Shown piece by piece: positions 7,990 through 16,755 of a stretch of DNA of 64,000 nt; positions within the stretch are counted from its first letter, which is position 1; each line of letters starts with the position of its first letter. The notes under the pieces were generated by a model. That model was not told where the DNA came from and made no database searches. It saw nothing but the letters and a program-made list of their open reading frames with translations. The position numbers were made by a program, and so were the translations under genes. The stretch is from Paenibacillus terrigena DSM 21567. Lineage in GTDB: Bacteria > Bacillota > Bacilli > Paenibacillales > Paenibacillaceae. The stretch is from NCBI RefSeq assembly GCF_000374845.1, contig NZ_KB895413.1, forward strand, positions 558,001-622,000, given 5' to 3'.

Positions 7990-9727
7990 GTTCAATCACC
8001 TCTTTTGAAATACGTACTGAAATCTTGACTCCAGCTTCCTCATTATTCGCAATCTCTATAGAAAAGTTGTTCCCATAGAAGTAATGAAGTCGTGTGCATA
8101 CGTTGCGCAGACCAATACTATTGGAAGAGGTATCATCATGGCTCAAGAGTGTGCTTCGAACTGTATTTAAACGCTCGGCGTTCATTCCACGTCCATTGTC
8201 TACGAATTCCAATACATAATGATCTTCAGCTTCCCAGCCGTTAACGACATACAGGTTAAATTCATGACTGGCGTTAAAGCCATGGATGAAAAAATTCTCA
8301 GCTAAAGGCTGCATCCAGAATTTCACGGTAGGGATCGAGAGGAGGGCCTGCTCTACATTGACTTGATAATAAAAACGCTCTGGATACTTAAACTCCATAA
8401 TCTCTAAATACTTCTGAAGCAATTCCAGCTCACTAGCAATCGAAATAATATTCTCCTTTTTGACCATATCACGATAGAGCGCCCCTAGGGTAGCAATGGC
8501 ATCAGCGGTGTCCATATCCCGGTTAACAAGAGCAGTGGAGCGGATAACCTCTAACGTATTGTAAAGAAAATGGGGGTTGATCTGGTGTTGAAGCGCTTTC
8601 ATTTCGGTTTCTTGCTGCTTAAGCTTAAGTAAATATTCATTACGGATATGTTTATCTAATTGTTGAATCATATCGTCTAATTCCCTTGCGATCATGCCGT
8701 ATTCATTTCGACGATAACGAGCAGGGCGATTAGGGGTGAAGTTGGCTGTTTTCACACGTCCAATCGATAGAATAATGCGGTGCAGGAAGCGGGAATCATC
8801 TCGCAAATTGTACACAATGAGCAACAGTACGCTAATGATGGTCGTTAATACGATTAGAAAGATGGTGATTAGCATCCTAGCATGCTGCCGAATCAGCATT
8901 GATAAATCAACGATGCTAACGAATTTGAAATTGAACTTGGTGGATGGAAAGGTGACGAAAAATATATGCTTGAAAAAACCCTTCGATATATAACCATGAC
9001 TGCGTCCATTCGCCGTCGCAAGACGGGATAGTTCCATCAAGTCTTGGTCCGGTCCATTACCGATAAGGTATATCTCACCAGAAGCACTGACTGCAGCAGC
9101 CTTTCCTAATCGATGATTTTGTATAGATTTAAAGATTTGATCACTGCTGACCAAGAAGCGCAGCTCCCCGAATTCCTTAGGGCCCAGTACTCCATCCGAT
9201 AGTTTCTTGCGATATACGAATCCCTTTAGAATGGTATCGTGAAAAGCCTCATCTGTATTTGGAAGACCGAACATGAAGCTTGCAATTCCGTTATCGTTAA
9301 ATCGTACGACATTGCCATACTGGTTGGTATGCAGACTAATCTGCGTTATTTCACCTCGCGCCCAGCTGTACAGGTAGGTTTTAATATCCTCTGGAAAGGA
9401 TACCAGCGGCTGCGAGAATTGGCTCTTCTGCAGACTATTGGTTAAGTAGCCTTCCACACTGCTACTTAGGAAGCTGCGAGCATCCGCCATCAGACTATGA
9501 TTGGAGTATATCCGCTGCATGTAGGATTCAATGCGGTCGGCATCATACTGCAGCTCATTCTCTACACCAGCGAAAGCATTAGCAGCCTCTATACGGGCGT
9601 CACCAACCCATTGATTCAGCAGCATTGCACAGGTCAGAATGCCAAGCGTGAGTCCAATGGTCACGACGAAAATGACATAAGCAATAAACTTGTGACGATA
9701 AATTTTGATTTGTAAAAAGGAGCTCAT
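7964..9727 (-). CDS. YesM-type sensor histidine kinase
   Basis: About 587 residues. Two membrane helices (residues 12-35 and about 290-312) enclose a large extracellular sensor region. They are followed by a HAMP-like linker, a His_kinase block (LQHQINPHFLYNTLE) and an HATPase domain (DNGRGM, SIGLRNV). The start at 9727 has GAGGTG nine bases upstream; an in-frame start 12 bases earlier lacks this. The 3' end overlaps the response regulator gene. The kinase probably senses a sugar or a sugar-loaded binding protein and passes phosphate to its partner. Confidence 0.9.
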   Translation of the reverse strand: MSSFLQIKIYRHKFIAYVIFVVTIGLTLGILTCAMLLNQWVGDARIEAANAFAGVENELQYDADRIESYMQRIYSNHSLMADARSFLSSSVEGYLTNSLQKSQFSQPLVSFPEDIKTYLYSWARGEITQISLHTNQYGNVVRFNDNGIASFMFGLPNTDEAFHDTILKGFVYRKKLSDGVLGPKEFGELRFLVSSDQIFKSIQNHRLGKAAAVSASGEIYLIGNGPDQDLMELSRLATANGRSHGYISKGFFKHIFFVTFPSTKFNFKFVSIVDLSMLIRQHARMLITIFLIVLTTIISVLLLIVYNLRDDSRFLHRIILSIGRVKTANFTPNRPARYRRNEYGMIARELDDMIQQLDKHIRNEYLLKLKQQETEMKALQHQINPHFLYNTLEVIRSTALVNRDMDTADAIATLGALYRDMVKKENIISIASELELLQKYLEIMEFKYPERFYYQVNVEQALLSIPTVKFWMQPLAENFFIHGFNASHEFNLYVVNGWEAEDHYVLEFVDNGRGMNAERLNTVRSTLLSHDDTSSNSIGLRNVCTRLHYFYGNNFSIEIANNEEAGVKISVRISKEVIEHVQADDCG

Positions 9728-9814
9728 ACGACACCTCAATTGCAGTAGCTCGTTGAATGTAAGCAGTTACATTACCACTTTAACATGATTCAGCAAAGCT
9801 TCATAGATAGCAAG

Positions 9815-9853
9815 AAAAAAGCATCCCATACTGAGTGTTTCAATAAGGGATGC
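9815..9853 (-). terminator. Rho-independent terminator of the binding-protein operon
   Basis: GCATCCC (9821-9827) pairs with GGGATGC (9847-9853); on the minus strand this is followed by six Ts. It separates the permease/lipoprotein transcript from the kinase genes. Confidence 0.75.
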
Positions 9854-9869
9854 TCTCTTGAATTTAATC

Positions 9870-11366
9870 TTACTTGAAGTAATTATTTATTTGCTCTTGA
9901 GCCGTTTTCATAATCGTGTCCATCCCAGCGGATTTCAACTCAGCCGTAATCTTCGGAATCATCTTCTCTGGATCGGATGCGCCCGTAATGAGTTCATATT
10001 TGTATTTATCCCATACCGCTTGGCAATTCGCCACTTCGGTCTGAAGATTGCCGATATCCAGTGCGAAACCAAGTATCGTGGAAGATGTTGCAACATCATT
10101 CAGCTTTTTAACTTGTTCCCATTGATCTACGGGAGCACCTTTGGTTACAGCTAGATTAAAGAATGTGCCTTGCGTGTAGGCAGCTAGCGGCCAAGTATCG
10201 GAGGTACGCTCAATGACCTTTTCGCCATCAACATTCTTGTAATCTACCCCAAGCTCACCGAAGGCCAACATATTGCGCAGTTTTGGATCTGTGTTGACGA
10301 GTTCGAGGTATTTAAGAGCTTCCTTCTTATATTTCGAATTCGCAGAGATCGCGTTAAGGGAGCCTTGGATCGTGCTCGTCGTATAAATTGGCCCATAGTG
10401 TTGAACCATATCATACTTTTGAACCGCATCATTGATTTGCCAGCTTACTTCTGCACCTGGGAATGCCTGTGCTGCGAAGAATGGTCTGCCTTTCTGATTC
10501 TCTGTTTTCGTCGGAGCATCCGGGTTGATGATACCAGCCTGATACCATTGATGCAGGAGCTTCAGGTTAGCCATCACATCTGGCTGCTCGAGAACGGAGA
10601 CTACCGTGCGCGATGCATCGTCAGCCTTGACACCAACTGGAGCGAAGCCGAGGGTTAAATCGTCATAATCGTTAAAGAAACCATTCAAGCCTTCACTTTG
10701 CGTCATTGGCAACGGGTAGAAGCTCTTGCCTTCGCCAGCTTTCATCGCCTGCAGCGGCTTATCCAGATCCTGCAATGTTTTGATATTGTTGATGTCGATA
10801 TTGTATTTTTGCACGTATTTATCATCGTATACCCAATACTGCGTTAACGATGAATCCTTATAGGTAGGAACCGAATAATACTTGCCGCCAATTTTCGTGC
10901 CTTCCCATACTTTTTGAGGGATCGTTTTGTATAATTCAGGCGTCTCGCTCTGCACCAAATCCGAGATATCGGCAAAGGCTCCCAGAGCAACTTGTTTGCT
11001 GTATTTACCGCTATTCGTGAACATGATGTCGAATGGTTCGCCCGTGTTGACGATCGTGTTTATTTTGGTATCCCATTCACCCCAGCTGGCGACCTTGATA
11101 TCAATTTTTACGCCAATCTTCTCGGCTGTGTATGCATTCATTGCATCAATCGCTTTACTGAAGTTATTAGGGACTTGGCCGCCGATCGTCCACCAGACCA
11201 ATGTCGGAACTTCCTTGCTGACTGCTGGGGTGTCCTTTGGTGTATCTGTCGTCTTCGTAGAACCTTCTGTTGTAGAATCAGTCTTCGTACCGCCGCAAGC
11301 CGCTAAAGCCGTCGCCATGAGTGTAAGAATACACATTGTAGAAATTGATTTCCAAGATTTCTTCAT
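9870..11366 (-). CDS. Extracellular solute-binding lipoprotein of a sugar ABC transporter
   Basis: 498 residues. A lipobox (ATALAACGG, Cys near 24) is followed by a low-complexity Thr/Lys linker and an LplA-like family 1 binding domain. It captures a sugar or oligosaccharide for the two permeases encoded just upstream (11454-13352). The gene ends just before a strong terminator. It is a distant paralogue of the 5678 lipoprotein: both have VxWTIGG/YTIGEP starts, a MVGNANTKHP-like or LNAISANSKY-like region, and similar spacing. The specific sugar is unknown. Confidence 0.9.
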   Translation of the reverse strand: MKKSWKSISTMCILTLMATALAACGGTKTDSTTEGSTKTTDTPKDTPAVSKEVPTLVWWTIGGQVPNNFSKAIDAMNAYTAEKIGVKIDIKVASWGEWDTKINTIVNTGEPFDIMFTNSGKYSKQVALGAFADISDLVQSETPELYKTIPQKVWEGTKIGGKYYSVPTYKDSSLTQYWVYDDKYVQKYNIDINNIKTLQDLDKPLQAMKAGEGKSFYPLPMTQSEGLNGFFNDYDDLTLGFAPVGVKADDASRTVVSVLEQPDVMANLKLLHQWYQAGIINPDAPTKTENQKGRPFFAAQAFPGAEVSWQINDAVQKYDMVQHYGPIYTTSTIQGSLNAISANSKYKKEALKYLELVNTDPKLRNMLAFGELGVDYKNVDGEKVIERTSDTWPLAAYTQGTFFNLAVTKGAPVDQWEQVKKLNDVATSSTILGFALDIGNLQTEVANCQAVWDKYKYELITGASDPEKMIPKITAELKSAGMDTIMKTAQEQINNYFK

Positions 11367-11453
11367 TTCATTTCCCCCTTTTTGAAGTTATATCACCGTG
11401 AATGTTGTACAGTGATCTATCATAAACCAAGCTTGCTTGGCTTACTTCGTACC

Positions 11454-12383
11454 TTATCCTTTGACAGCGCCGATCGTTAATCCTGAAATAAAATACTTCT
11501 GGAAGAACGGATAAGCGAAGGCGACAGGCAGAACAATGAGAATGGCCACAGCCATGCGAGCAGATTCCTTCGGCATCGTCGCGACAAGTACGGCATAGCT
11601 GACGCCCATGCTTGCAGCATTCTTTGCTAGCGCATCCACATTGCTCATCAAGCTATTGAGAAGGGCTTGCAGAGAATATAGGTTCTGGTTGTCGATATAG
11701 AGCATCGATTGGAACCAGTCATTCCAGTAGGCGAAGCAGAGGAACAGTCCGATGGTCGCGAGTACGGGCAAAGAGATCGGCAGGATGATAAAGAAGAAAA
11801 TTCGCAGCTGACTTGCGCCATCCATCTCAGCGGATTCGATCAGCCCATCAGGAATCGTACTCTTGAAGAAAGTCTTACAAATGATTACATTGAACGATGA
11901 GACAGCAAGCGGGAGAATAAGTGCCCAGACGCTATCTTTTAACCCTAATAGGTTCGTATTGATGAAATAGCTGGATACCAGACCGCCATTGAAAATCATG
12001 GGGATAAACACAACCCAGGTCAGAAATCCCCTCAGCTTGTAGGATGGGCGAGAGAGCACATAGCCCATGGAGGTCGTTAGTAATACGCCGAGTACCGTAC
12101 CAACGGCAGTCACGAGTACTGATACGCCAAGCGCCCGCAGAATCATGGAGCCTTGATTGGCAATATAGGCGTAAGCCTCTCCGGACCATGCAACCGGAAT
12201 CAAGTGATACCCTGATTCACGTATGGAGGCCTCACTAGAGAACGAAATCGAGAGAACGACAATGACGGGAATGATGCAGATCAGCGCCAATAGGATAAAA
12301 ATGAGATGGAAGAAGACGTTAACGACGTTACTGGTACGGTTAAATTTATCTAGGCCTGTGGTATATTCAATTTGAGTTGCCAT
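11454..12383 (-). CDS. Sugar ABC transporter permease (LplC/YtcP type)
   Basis: 309 residues with six predicted transmembrane helices. The ATPase-coupling EAA loop is visible as ESAEMDGASQLRIFFFIILP near residues 188-207. The C-terminus ends ISGLTIGAVKG, typical of this family. It lies 12 bases after the partner permease and about 90 bases before the lipoprotein gene, so the three form one operon. No ATPase gene is present; in such systems a shared MsmX-type ATPase usually serves, which is inference here. Confidence 0.92.
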   Translation of the reverse strand: MATQIEYTTGLDKFNRTSNVVNVFFHLIFILLALICIIPVIVVLSISFSSEASIRESGYHLIPVAWSGEAYAYIANQGSMILRALGVSVLVTAVGTVLGVLLTTSMGYVLSRPSYKLRGFLTWVVFIPMIFNGGLVSSYFINTNLLGLKDSVWALILPLAVSSFNVIICKTFFKSTIPDGLIESAEMDGASQLRIFFFIILPISLPVLATIGLFLCFAYWNDWFQSMLYIDNQNLYSLQALLNSLMSNVDALAKNAASMGVSYAVLVATMPKESARMAVAILIVLPVAFAYPFFQKYFISGLTIGAVKG

Positions 12384-12395
12384 CGATTTACCTCC

Positions 12396-13352
12396 TTACA
12401 TCATCGCGCTCTCAGGATCAATTTTTCGTACAATCCAGTTTGCGATTAGAATCGTTGCACAACCCAGGACGGACTGTACGAATGCAGCAGCAGATGCCAT
12501 ACCTACCGTAGCGGACTTCAGTTGTTTAAATACCATGACATCGATGGTGGTCGATACGTTGAATAGTGAATTGGAATCTCGCGTGACCTGATAGAACAAG
12601 CCGAAATCGGTGTAGAATATGCGTCCAACGGCCAAAATGAACAGCATGACGATGACGAGCTTGAGCATAGGCAACGTAATATATCTCGTCTGCTGCCAGA
12701 TGGAAGCGCCATCCATTACAGCGGCTTCATAATAGGTGCTGTCAAGGCTTGTAATGGTTGCCAGATAAATGACCATGCCATAGCCTAAGCCTTTCCAGAC
12801 ATTTAAGAGAATCAGAAAGAATGGCCAGTATGCCGGTTCCATATACCAGTTAATCGGATCGCCGCCCATACTGACGAGCATCTGATTGACAATCCCTTTA
12901 TCGAAGCTCAGGAACGCCCAGCCTACAGCGGATATGACAACCCAAGATAGGAAATAGGGGAGGAACATCATCGTCTGATAGACTTTGCTGGCTTTGCGGC
13001 TGTGGAGCAGTCCGATCATAATCGCGAAAAGAACGGGCAGCACAATGCCTAGGACGATAAAAATAATGTTATATCCAATGGTGTTCCGAATAATGATCCA
13101 AGCGTCATTCGACTTGAACAGGAACTCAAAGTTCTTGAAGCCGATCCAGGGACTATTGAACACATTGCTGAAGAAGCCGCCGCTAATTCTGAAGTTTTTG
13201 AAGGCAATAATGATCCCGAACATCGGTAAGAAACAAAATAGGATGTACCAAATCGTCGTCGGCAATGCTAGGAGGGTTAATTCCGTATCCTGCTTATGCC
13301 ATCGGATTTGTAAGCGCTTTCGTTTATTTTTTTGTTCAGCTGCAGAGCTCAT
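12396..13352 (-). CDS. Sugar ABC transporter permease (LplB/YteP type)
   Basis: 318 residues. It has a cytoplasmic basic N-terminus, six membrane helices and the EAA loop (EAAVMDGASIWQQTRYITLP). It pairs with the LplC-type permease to form the channel. The ATG at 13352 is chosen because GGAAGGAG sits eight bases upstream; an in-frame GTG nine bases earlier abuts that site. A near-perfect CcpA-like site overlaps codons 10-15. It is the first gene of the minus-strand operon. Confidence 0.92.
   Translation of the reverse strand: MSSAAEQKNKRKRLQIRWHKQDTELTLLALPTTIWYILFCFLPMFGIIIAFKNFRISGGFFSNVFNSPWIGFKNFEFLFKSNDAWIIIRNTIGYNIIFIVLGIVLPVLFAIMIGLLHSRKASKVYQTMMFLPYFLSWVVISAVGWAFLSFDKGIVNQMLVSMGGDPINWYMEPAYWPFFLILLNVWKGLGYGMVIYLATITSLDSTYYEAAVMDGASIWQQTRYITLPMLKLVIVMLFILAVGRIFYTDFGLFYQVTRDSNSLFNVSTTIDVMVFKQLKSATVGMASAAAFVQSVLGCATILIANWIVRKIDPESAMM
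13309..13322. promoter_or_regulatory. Candidate cre (CcpA) site
   Basis: TGTAAGCGCTTTCG matches the Bacillus cre consensus TGWAAGCGYTWNCW at 13 of 14 positions. It lies inside the start of the first permease gene, where CcpA could block elongation. This fits a sugar-uptake operon but is unproven. Confidence 0.45.
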
Positions 13353-13512
13353 GTTTGTCACTCCTTCCGGTGTTTTCTCGTTTGTATTTCACTTGTTAAG
13401 TTCATTGTATATTAGGAAGATTCGATGCTTCTAGATAACAAACTTGATACTATAGTCAACAAACGTTAGATTCGAAAAATTAAGAATGGGAAACGAGAGA
13501 TACAAGAACCAT

Positions 13513-13548
13513 TAGATGGAGTAAATTAACTTTTGACTATTCCATCTA
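13513..13548. promoter_or_regulatory. Inverted repeat in the divergent promoter region
   Basis: TAGATGGA (13513-13520) and TCCATCTA (13541-13548) are exact inverted copies overlapping the -35 region of the plus-strand promoter. It could bind a regulator for either side. Confidence 0.4.
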
Positions 13549-13593
13549 GACTGTGTAATATGAAGTTAACTTCATGTGAAATAAACTTCACAT
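13533..13593 (+). promoter_or_regulatory. SigA-type promoter with palindromic operators
   Basis: TTGACT (13533-13538), 17 bases, then TAATAT (13556-13561). The perfect palindrome TGAAGTTAACTTCA (13561-13574) covers the expected start site. A second dyad, ATGTGAA-N6-TTCACAT (13574-13593), follows directly. The XRE protein encoded at 14048 is the obvious candidate repressor. Confidence 0.6.
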
Positions 13594-13617
13594 TGTACGA
13601 TGTTAGGGGTGACTTGC

Positions 13618-14034
13618 TTGAAAAATAGATTTACTGAGCTATATTTATGCTCATCAGCCCTTCTCATCATGGGGTTATTTGAAATCATTTGGAATCACAC
13701 GAAAGCTAATACAACAGATGGATTGGTTTCCGGGGTTTCAATATTGTTGGTAGGAGTAGGACTTATAGCTTTCGCTATAACTTCTCACGTTAAATATAAG
13801 GCGAATAGAAAACAGATGGACCGAGAAATGTCCAAAGAATATGACGAACGAGATGATATCATTGATGGAAAAGCTTCACTATTTACGATGAGAATTATCA
13901 TGTTGGTGACGCTTCTGATGATGTTTCTTTCAAATTGGCTTGCAATCCCAACGAATACTGCCTTATTTGTGATTATCGTATTGTGTGCGTGTACGAACTT
14001 TTTAGCTAAAAAATATTATAATCATGTTCTTTAA
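13618..14034 (+). CDS. Four-helix membrane protein, DUF2178-like
   Basis: About 138 residues with helices near 10-25, 38-58, 90-108 and 112-128. The loop between helices 2 and 3 is charged and has EYDERDDIIDGKAS, the signature seen in DUF2178-type proteins. The TTG at 13618 is preferred over an ATG at 13600 because AGGGGTG falls between them at the right distance. It is the first gene of a three-gene unit with an XRE regulator and a small membrane protein. Function unknown. Confidence 0.7.
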   Translation: MKNRFTELYLCSSALLIMGLFEIIWNHTKANTTDGLVSGVSILLVGVGLIAFAITSHVKYKANRKQMDREMSKEYDERDDIIDGKASLFTMRIIMLVTLLMMFLSNWLAIPTNTALFVIIVLCACTNFLAKKYYNHVL

Positions 14035-14047
14035 TTAGGAGTAGGCT

Positions 14048-14248
14048 ATGAGAAATAGAATAAAGGAGTTACGTATAGAACGTGGTATCAAACAACAAGA
14101 ACTAGCTGATCAAGTAAGTGTTTCTTCAAGAACAATAATATCTTTAGAGAAACAGCAATATAATCCATCTGTTTTACTAGCCTATCGAATATCTTCAGTG
14201 TTTAACTTATCGATCGAAGAGGTTTTTATATTTGAGGAAGATGACTGA
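14048..14248 (+). CDS. Short XRE-family transcriptional regulator
   Basis: 66 residues consisting almost only of a Cro/CI-type HTH (IKELRIERGIKQQELADQVS, then SSRTIISLEKQQYNPS). This size is normal for the YgzD-like group found beside small membrane proteins. It starts 13 bases after the DUF2178-like gene. It probably represses its own operon through the palindromes at 13561-13593, an inference from position. Confidence 0.85.
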   Translation: MRNRIKELRIERGIKQQELADQVSVSSRTIISLEKQQYNPSVLLAYRISSVFNLSIEEVFIFEEDD

Positions 14249-14317
14249 TCATCGTATGCAAAAATAATTAGTGGGAAAAATTATATAAAGAAATCATACA
14301 TCATGGGGGTCAAAAAT

Positions 14318-14530
14318 ATGGCATTAAAATTATTATTTATACTATTTGGAGTAGTCTTAGTATTATGGGGCATCTATAGAATGAAAACGGATGATGCGTT
14401 TGTCGGAAAGAATCAGAAGAGAAAAAATTTATTTAATCTATTAATACTTGGACAAGCCTCAGGGATTGGACAGTTCTTAAGTGGGATTTTATGCATAATA
14501 TTAGGGATTGTATCCTTTATCATTAAATAA
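14318..14530 (+). CDS. Small two-helix membrane protein
   Basis: 70 residues: helix 1 (LLFILFGVVLVLWGIYRM), a basic loop (GKNQKRKN), and helix 2 (GILCIILGIVSFII). The ATG at 14318 follows GGGGGTC; an upstream in-frame start at 14303 overlaps that site. Third gene of the unit with the XRE regulator. No family recognised. Confidence 0.65.
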   Translation: MALKLLFILFGVVLVLWGIYRMKTDDAFVGKNQKRKNLFNLLILGQASGIGQFLSGILCIILGIVSFIIK

Positions 14531-14569
14531 TGAAACACATGGTGCCCTCGGGCTGTCGAGAATTTGAGA

Positions 14570-14636
14570 TTATCCCCTTTAAGTAGACACATACAAAGTA
14601 AGGCTGTATGGTGTTCACTTAAGGGGGATTTTTTAT
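14570..14636 (+). terminator. Long-stem terminator after the XRE operon
   Basis: ATCCCCTTTAAGTagACAC pairs with GTGTtCACTTAAGGGGGAT, followed by six Ts. The stem (with TAGACAC) resembles the one at 37309 in design. Both might be remnants of IS ends, but the T run makes a terminator the simpler reading. Confidence 0.65.
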
Positions 14637-14702
14637 TTTAAGGATATAAGTTATTCTCCAATATTTCATGGAAATACATGTTAAAAAATCATTTACAATT
14701 CG

Positions 14703-14714
14703 GAACATACGTTC
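14703..14714. promoter_or_regulatory. Candidate LexA (SOS) box
   Basis: GAACATACGTTC is a perfect core of the Gram-positive SOS box (GAAC-N4-GTTC). It lies 42 bases upstream of the RidA-like start. One isolated match, so moderate support. Confidence 0.4.
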
Positions 14715-14755
14715 TAACATGGAGTGGTGATCGTATCTCATAGGAGGTTCATGAT

Positions 14756-15115
14756 ATGATAAACCGGATTTCAACACCATTTAGCTACTCAGCAGCTGTT
14801 TCGGCAGGAGATTATGTGTTTCTTGGATTACATAGAGGTTTTGGACAAACCTTTACTGAGCAAATACATGATACTTTTTCACATTTAAAAGACACACTTA
14901 TTCAACTTGATGTACCACTTCAAAACCTTGTAAAAGTTAATGTCTACCTCAAAAGTATTAAGGATCTACCCGAAATGGAACAAGTATTTTTTGATTACTT
15001 TGAAAAGGATTTCCCTGCAAGAATGACATCCACAACAGAGTTCATTGATTCAGACTGTCTTATGATGATTGACGGTATAGCATACAATGGATTGGGACGG
15101 AAAACGATAGCATAA
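14756..15115 (+). CDS. RidA/YjgF family protein
   Basis: 119 residues, full length for the family. The trimer-interface and active-site region NLVKVNVYLKSIKDL is followed by FPARMTSTTEF, which contains the Arg that RidA uses to act on enamine/imine intermediates. RidA proteins clear reactive 2-aminoacrylate; several divergent subfamilies have other roles, and this one has an atypical C-terminus (MMIDGIAYNG). The ATG follows TAGGAGG. It stands alone, downstream of a possible SOS box and upstream of a degenerate family A element. Confidence 0.85.
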   Translation: MINRISTPFSYSAAVSAGDYVFLGLHRGFGQTFTEQIHDTFSHLKDTLIQLDVPLQNLVKVNVYLKSIKDLPEMEQVFFDYFEKDFPARMTSTTEFIDSDCLMMIDGIAYNGLGRKTIA

Positions 15116-15161
15116 TGAGAACAGGCTGTCGGCACAATTGGCAGCTTATTCAGCTAACTTA
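15116..15161 (+). repeat. Family A repeat, degenerate
   Basis: Hairpin AGGCTGtcggcacaattgGCAGCTT followed by TTCAGCTAACTTATAG. No clear left half. Confidence 0.4.
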
Positions 15162-15223
15162 TAGATAAAATGGGATTTGCAGTTTGGGAAATCGTTAAGG
15201 ATTAAAAAATGGAGGTTACCCAA

Positions 15224-15922
15224 TTGAAATACTTCATAATTACTGGATCATCGCGTGGTATTGGAAGAACTTTGACTGAAAAGCTTTTGTCACCAAACCA
15301 CCATCTATTTTGTATATCAAGAGAAGTAAATAATGAGTTACTTTCTTTAGCAGAATCCAACAATGTTTCAATGGATTACTTTGATGTTGATTTAAAGGAT
15401 GTCCATAAGCTCGACGATTTAATGAATCAAATTATCCAAAAAATTAATGCATCTATTATTGAGTCCATCTACTTAGTTAATAATGCTGCAGTGGTTAAGC
15501 CAGTTGAATTCATAAGCCAGAGTGAACCTAATGGGATCATAGATCATATGAATGTTAACTTAATTGCTCCTATGCTCTTAACGTCAAGCTTCATAAAGTA
15601 TACTAAAACATTAAAGGTAGACAAACGTGTCATGAATATCTCTTCTGGACTATCATTTAATTTGAAACCAATGTTAAGTTGTTACTCAACATCTAAAGCA
15701 GGTCTCGAAACATTTGTGAAATCAATTGGAGTAGAACAAGGTGATGTTAAAATTATGGGTGTTAGACCTGGGGCAACAGATACACAGATGTATGAAGAAT
15801 CAGTGGTAACTGATGAACGTGCGAGTAAAATCAAGTTAGCTAAAACAAATTATGCTGCGGAAAGAATACTAACATACCTATTTGATAGATTCGAACATGG
15901 GAAAGTAGTAAAAGCATGGTGA
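15224..15922 (+). CDS. Short-chain dehydrogenase (YueD/sepiapterin-reductase-like)
   Basis: About 232 residues. TGSSRGIG (7-14) binds NADP(H), NNAA is near 86, Ser near 141, and YSTSKAG gives the catalytic Tyr154/Lys158. The acidic FDVDLKD near 53-59 is the adenine-site segment. The overall pattern fits the YueD group (benzil reductase-like), but substrate is not determined. The TTG at 15224 has GGAGG eight bases upstream; the ATG at 15209 overlaps that site. A full family A element follows. Confidence 0.88.
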   Translation: MKYFIITGSSRGIGRTLTEKLLSPNHHLFCISREVNNELLSLAESNNVSMDYFDVDLKDVHKLDDLMNQIIQKINASIIESIYLVNNAAVVKPVEFISQSEPNGIIDHMNVNLIAPMLLTSSFIKYTKTLKVDKRVMNISSGLSFNLKPMLSCYSTSKAGLETFVKSIGVEQGDVKIMGVRPGATDTQMYEESVVTDERASKIKLAKTNYAAERILTYLFDRFEHGKVVKAW

Positions 15923-15948
15923 TGGTGATTATCATTTTGGATAAGTGA

Positions 15949-16044
15949 TTCAACTAACGAGACACGATAGTTCAATAAAGACTTTTGAAGGCAGTCGGCT
16001 TTTTGTGTCGGCTGCCTTTGCTTAATTAAAGGGCAGGATAGTGA
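15949..16044 (+). repeat. Family A repeat, complete
   Basis: Left CAACTAACGAGACACGATAG plus TTCAAT, hairpin GGCAGTCGGC-tttttgtgt-CGGCTGCC with TTT, and right TTAAAGGGCAGGATAGTG. A good reference copy. Confidence 0.7.
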
Positions 16045-16204
16045 AGTGCGCCCGGACGCTCGTCCATTTCTGATTTTCCTTCCTCTACGGATAAGTGATT
16101 TCCTCAATAGGTTCACCAAAACTAGCAATCGAAAAGAAATCACGCATTTCTTTTTTGGTGTATAATGAATGAGGTTGTCCAAATTATTCCAAAGGAGATG
16201 TTAA

Positions 16205-16639
16205 ATGATGTCAATCAGTTTGAACCCGTATTTGATTTTTGACGGTAACACGAAAGAAGCGGTCCATTTTTACGAGAAAGCGCTGGGCGGGAAAGTGATT
16301 AGCATCATGACGTACGGAGATATGCCGGCGGACCCGAATCATCCGTTGACGGATGACATGAAGGATTGCGTTATGCATGCGCACTTGAAAGTCGGCGACG
16401 CGGATCTCATGTTCACCGATAACTTCCCAGGCACGCCTTATCAGCCAGGCGATACGGTTCAGATTGCCATCCATCCCAGAGAAGAGGCAAGAGCGAGAGA
16501 AATCTTCGCCGCTTTGGAAGACGGCGGACAAGTCGTCTTGCCCATTCAGAAGATGGATTGGAGTCCCTTGTACGGGATCGTAAAGGACAAGTTCGGGGTT
16601 ACTTTCCAAGTGAATGTCCCAGGAGAGCAGCCGCAGTAA
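16205..16639 (+). CDS. VOC family protein (PhnB-like)
   Basis: 144 residues. The pattern LNPYLIFDGNTKEAVHFYEK, then GDMP, MHAHLKVGDADLMFTDNFPG and a C-terminal YGIVKDKFGVTFQVN is typical of the PhnB/3-demethylubiquinone-methyltransferase-like branch of the vicinal oxygen chelate fold. Many such proteins have unknown substrates or bind small molecules. The ATG follows CAAAGGAGATG. Its GC content is visibly higher than that of the neighbouring genes, which suggests a different origin. It is flanked by family A elements. Confidence 0.85.
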   Translation: MMSISLNPYLIFDGNTKEAVHFYEKALGGKVISIMTYGDMPADPNHPLTDDMKDCVMHAHLKVGDADLMFTDNFPGTPYQPGDTVQIAIHPREEARAREIFAALEDGGQVVLPIQKMDWSPLYGIVKDKFGVTFQVNVPGEQPQ

Positions 16640-16668
16640 TACCACACAAACTTCCGCTCCACCTTGTT

Positions 16669-16755
16669 GCGCTAACGGGTCACGATAGTTGAATAACAAA
16701 CCATTATTGAGCAGGCTTCCGCAGTCTGCTCATTTTATTAAGTTAACTTCCCGAT
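16669..16755 (+). repeat. Family A repeat, complete
   Basis: Left GCTAACGGGTCACGATAG plus TTGAATAA, hairpin GAGCAGGCttccgcaGTCTGCTC, and right TTAAGTTAACTTCCCG. The next coding fragment begins at its right edge. Confidence 0.65.

Noticed and set aside
14570-14636. IS3-type inverted ends (TAGACAC stems at 14570 and 37309)
   Set aside because: No transposase lies between the arms, the arms are only tens of bases apart and follow genes directly; terminators explain them better.
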